Shown here piece after piece: positions 62,601 to 64,000 of a DNA stretch of 64,000 bases; the stretch's first letter is position 1; each line of letters opens with the position of its first letter. Made by a program: the position numbers and the translations under genes. Source of the stretch: Blastococcus sp. KM273128 (GTDB lineage Bacteria; Actinomycetota; Actinomycetes; Mycobacteriales; Geodermatophilaceae); NCBI RefSeq assembly GCF_021698975.1, contig NZ_SSXA01000025.1, positions 1-64,000 on the forward strand. Reading direction: 5' to 3'. The notes under the pieces were generated by a model, which saw only the letters and a list, made by a program, of their open reading frames with translations, was not told where the DNA came from and searched no databases.

Positions 62601-63255
62601 GCGAGCCACCGGCGGCGAGCACGGTGACCACGAGCGCGTCGGCGGTGCGCAGGGTGGCGAGCAGGTCGTCGGGCACGTTCCGCAGCGAGCTGACGAAGAC
62701 CGGCAGCGCACGGCCGCCGGCGTCCTCGATCGCGGTGCAGAGGGACTCGACGAACGCGGTGTTCCCGGCGAGGTGGTGCGCCCGGTAGTAGAGGACGGCG
62801 ACCCGCGGGCCGGTGGCGGTCCGGGCCCTGCGGTCCAGCAGCCCCCAGTCGGGCGCGATCGACGGCGGCTCGAAGCCCTCGCCGGTGAGCAGCACCGTGT
62901 CGGAGAGGAAGCGGTGCAGCTGGACGAGGTTGTCCGGGCCGCCCTGCGCCAGGTAGCCGTGCGCCTCGGTGGCCACCCCCATCGGGACGGTGGAGAGCTC
63001 CATGAGCTCGGCGTCGGGCAGCTGCTCGCCACCCAGGACGACGACCGGCGCCGGCCCGGCCAGCAGCGGGGCCAGCACCTCCTCGTACTGCCGGCGCACC
63101 CCGAGGATGCGGACGACCACCAGCTCGCTGCCATCCGTGAGGGCGGCCATGCCGTCGGCGTCGAGGCGGGCGGGGTTGCCGAGCCGCCAGCCGGCGCCGC
63201 TGGCCCGGGCGGAGAGCAGGTCGGTGTCGCTGGTCGAGAGCAGCGTGAACGTCAC
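59638..63255 (-). CDS. cobN: Cobaltochelatase, CobN subunit
   Basis: The 1205-residue protein is the large subunit of aerobic cobaltochelatase, which inserts cobalt into hydrogenobyrinate diamide with the CobS-CobT ATPase subunits. Family signatures include [23 protein letters not shown] in two parts, [75 protein letters not shown] and [20 protein letters not shown]. Length fits actinobacterial CobN. GTG at 63255 has GGGAGG upstream. The gene stands alone here; it is controlled by a cobalamin riboswitch. The frame is open further upstream, but that part is riboswitch. Confidence 0.95.
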   Translation of the reverse strand: [1205 protein letters not shown]

Positions 63256-63289
63256 GTGGGGCCTCCCTCGGGGTCCGCGCCCCGGGTCG

Positions 63290-63400
63290 TCGGGCACGGC
63301 AGCCGGAGTGTCTGGCTCTGCCCCGAGGGGCTCACAGTGGCGGGACCGCACCGGGATCGCACCGGTTTCCTCGCTGCACTGCCGTGGTGTGGGCCGAACG
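63290..63400 (-). promoter_or_regulatory. Cobalamin (B12) riboswitch of cobN
   Basis: On the minus strand the leader holds CACGGCAG, GAGGAAACCGGTGCGATCCC, GGTGCGGTCCCGCCACTGTGA, here quoted as GCGGTCCCGCCACTGTGA, and GCCAGACACTC, matching the B12-box and core of the cobalamin riboswitch. The closing helix pairs CACGGCAG (63379-63386 side) with CTGCCGTG (63295-63302 side). B12 binding would repress cobN. Ends are approximate. Confidence 0.93.
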
Positions 63401-63505
63401 CTACCGGTCACCGTGCGGAGCGCGAGGCGGTGCCCACGGTGCGCATCCGTACCGCGCTCCGCCGGCGAAGGACGGGTATCGACCGGTCCGTCCGAGGGAG
63501 TCGTC

Positions 63506-64000
63506 ATGGCACTGCGTCCGCACCTCCGCCGCACCCGATCCGCGCCGGCGGCCCCACCGGCACCCGCCGCACCGGCCGGGGCACCGCCACCCAGCCGGCG
63601 GCCGGCTGCTTCGGCACCCCGGCCGGCCTCCGCGGCACCCCGGCCGGCCGACGTCGCCCGCCGGGAGCCCGAGCCGCCGCGCACCGGGAGCCGGGTGCCG
63701 GCCGTGCACCGGATCGGCGCGGTGGTGGTCGCGGCGGTGATCGCGGTCTTCGGCATCCTCGGCTTCGCCGACGGCCTGGACTTCTTCTCCACCGAGGGCG
63801 AGCGGATCCTCGGCCTCTCCTCCAACGGCCTGCTGTCCACCATCTCCGTCGTCACCGCGGCGGTCCTGGTCGCGGCCGCCGTGCGCGGGCCGCGGATCGC
63901 CTCGACGGTGATGATCGTCGTCGGGGTGCTCTTCCTGGTGTCGGCGCTGGCCAACCTCGCCGTGCTGAACACCGACCTGAACGTCCTGGCGTTCCGCTTC
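63506..64000 (+). CDS. DUF4383-type membrane protein, 3' truncated by window edge
   Basis: The frame is open from the ATG at 63506 to the last base (165 codons). About 65 disordered Pro/Ala/Arg-rich residues are followed by membrane helices: IGAVVVAAVIAVFGILGF, LSTISVVTAAVLVAAAV and STVMIVVGVLFLVSALANLA. The spacing, FADGLDFFSTEGERILGLSSNG and NLAVLN resemble DUF4383. AGGGAG precedes the start. The end lies outside the window. Confidence 0.7.
   Translation, partial: MALRPHLRRTRSAPAAPPAPAAPAGAPPPSRRPAASAPRPASAAPRPADVARREPEPPRTGSRVPAVHRIGAVVVAAVIAVFGILGFADGLDFFSTEGERILGLSSNGLLSTISVVTAAVLVAAAVRGPRIASTVMIVVGVLFLVSALANLAVLNTDLNVLAFRF

Overview
The window is one continuous stretch of very GC-rich actinobacterial chromosome with dense, mostly short-spaced genes, many GTG starts and frequent 4-base GTGA/ATGA stop-start overlaps. 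A WhiB regulator, a PASTA-type Ser/Thr kinase, a DUF222-HNH nuclease, a DevR/DevS pair, a DivIVA-like protein and an in-frame UAG that appears to encode selenocysteine all point to the family Geodermatophilaceae (Blastococcus/Geodermatophilus/Modestobacter). Reassignment of UAG to selenocysteine has been reported for Geodermatophilus and Blastococcus. No rRNA, tRNA, CRISPR array, insertion sequence or prophage was seen. Both window edges cut genes.

Layout. 1-9.1 kb: a hypoxia/redox block with a universal stress protein, a flavodoxin-domain protein, a pyridoxamine-phosphate-oxidase-like protein, a DevS-like GAF histidine kinase and, tail to tail with it, its probable response regulator. An NYN-domain protein follows, then a phosphoketolase/acetate kinase pair (xfp-ackA). 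9.2-17.4 kb: an alditol oxidase, then a minus-strand run serA, thioredoxin-domain protein, UGSC selenoprotein, CXXC peroxidase-like protein, SMP-30 lactonase and HpcH aldolase. 17.6-29.7 kb: a DivIVA-like coiled-coil protein beside a degenerate HD-domain protein, a patatin, a phosphotriesterase-like lactonase, an acyl-CoA ligase, a TauE exporter, a lipoprotein deacetylase, 6-phosphofructokinase, thioesterase II and a siderophore-interacting protein. 29.8-43.3 kb: DUF2252, a membrane diguanylate cyclase behind a possible sigma-28 promoter, YihY, a TetR-MMPL operon, an HNH nuclease with a LexA-like box, a SUV3-type helicase, WhiB and SelO. 43.4-59.6 kb: a PASTA kinase, a secreted coiled-coil cell-wall protein behind a c-di-AMP riboswitch, a Pol I-like polymerase with an HhH partner, GH13 alpha-glucosidase, a TPR-GGDEF protein, and small enzymes and membrane proteins. 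59.6-64 kb: cobN behind a cobalamin riboswitch, and a truncated DUF4383-type gene.

The outstanding item is at 12861-14773 on the minus strand. A UGSC-family gene carries TAG exactly where the family has selenocysteine. It is followed by a perfect 8-bp stem with a GUG loop at the spacing expected of a bacterial SECIS. The gene is translationally coupled (ATGA) to an upstream CPTC thioredoxin-domain protein and followed 31 bp later by a CXXC peroxidase-like gene. This looks like a dedicated selenothiol redox operon read with a non-standard selenocysteine codon. Ordinary gene callers would split or truncate it.
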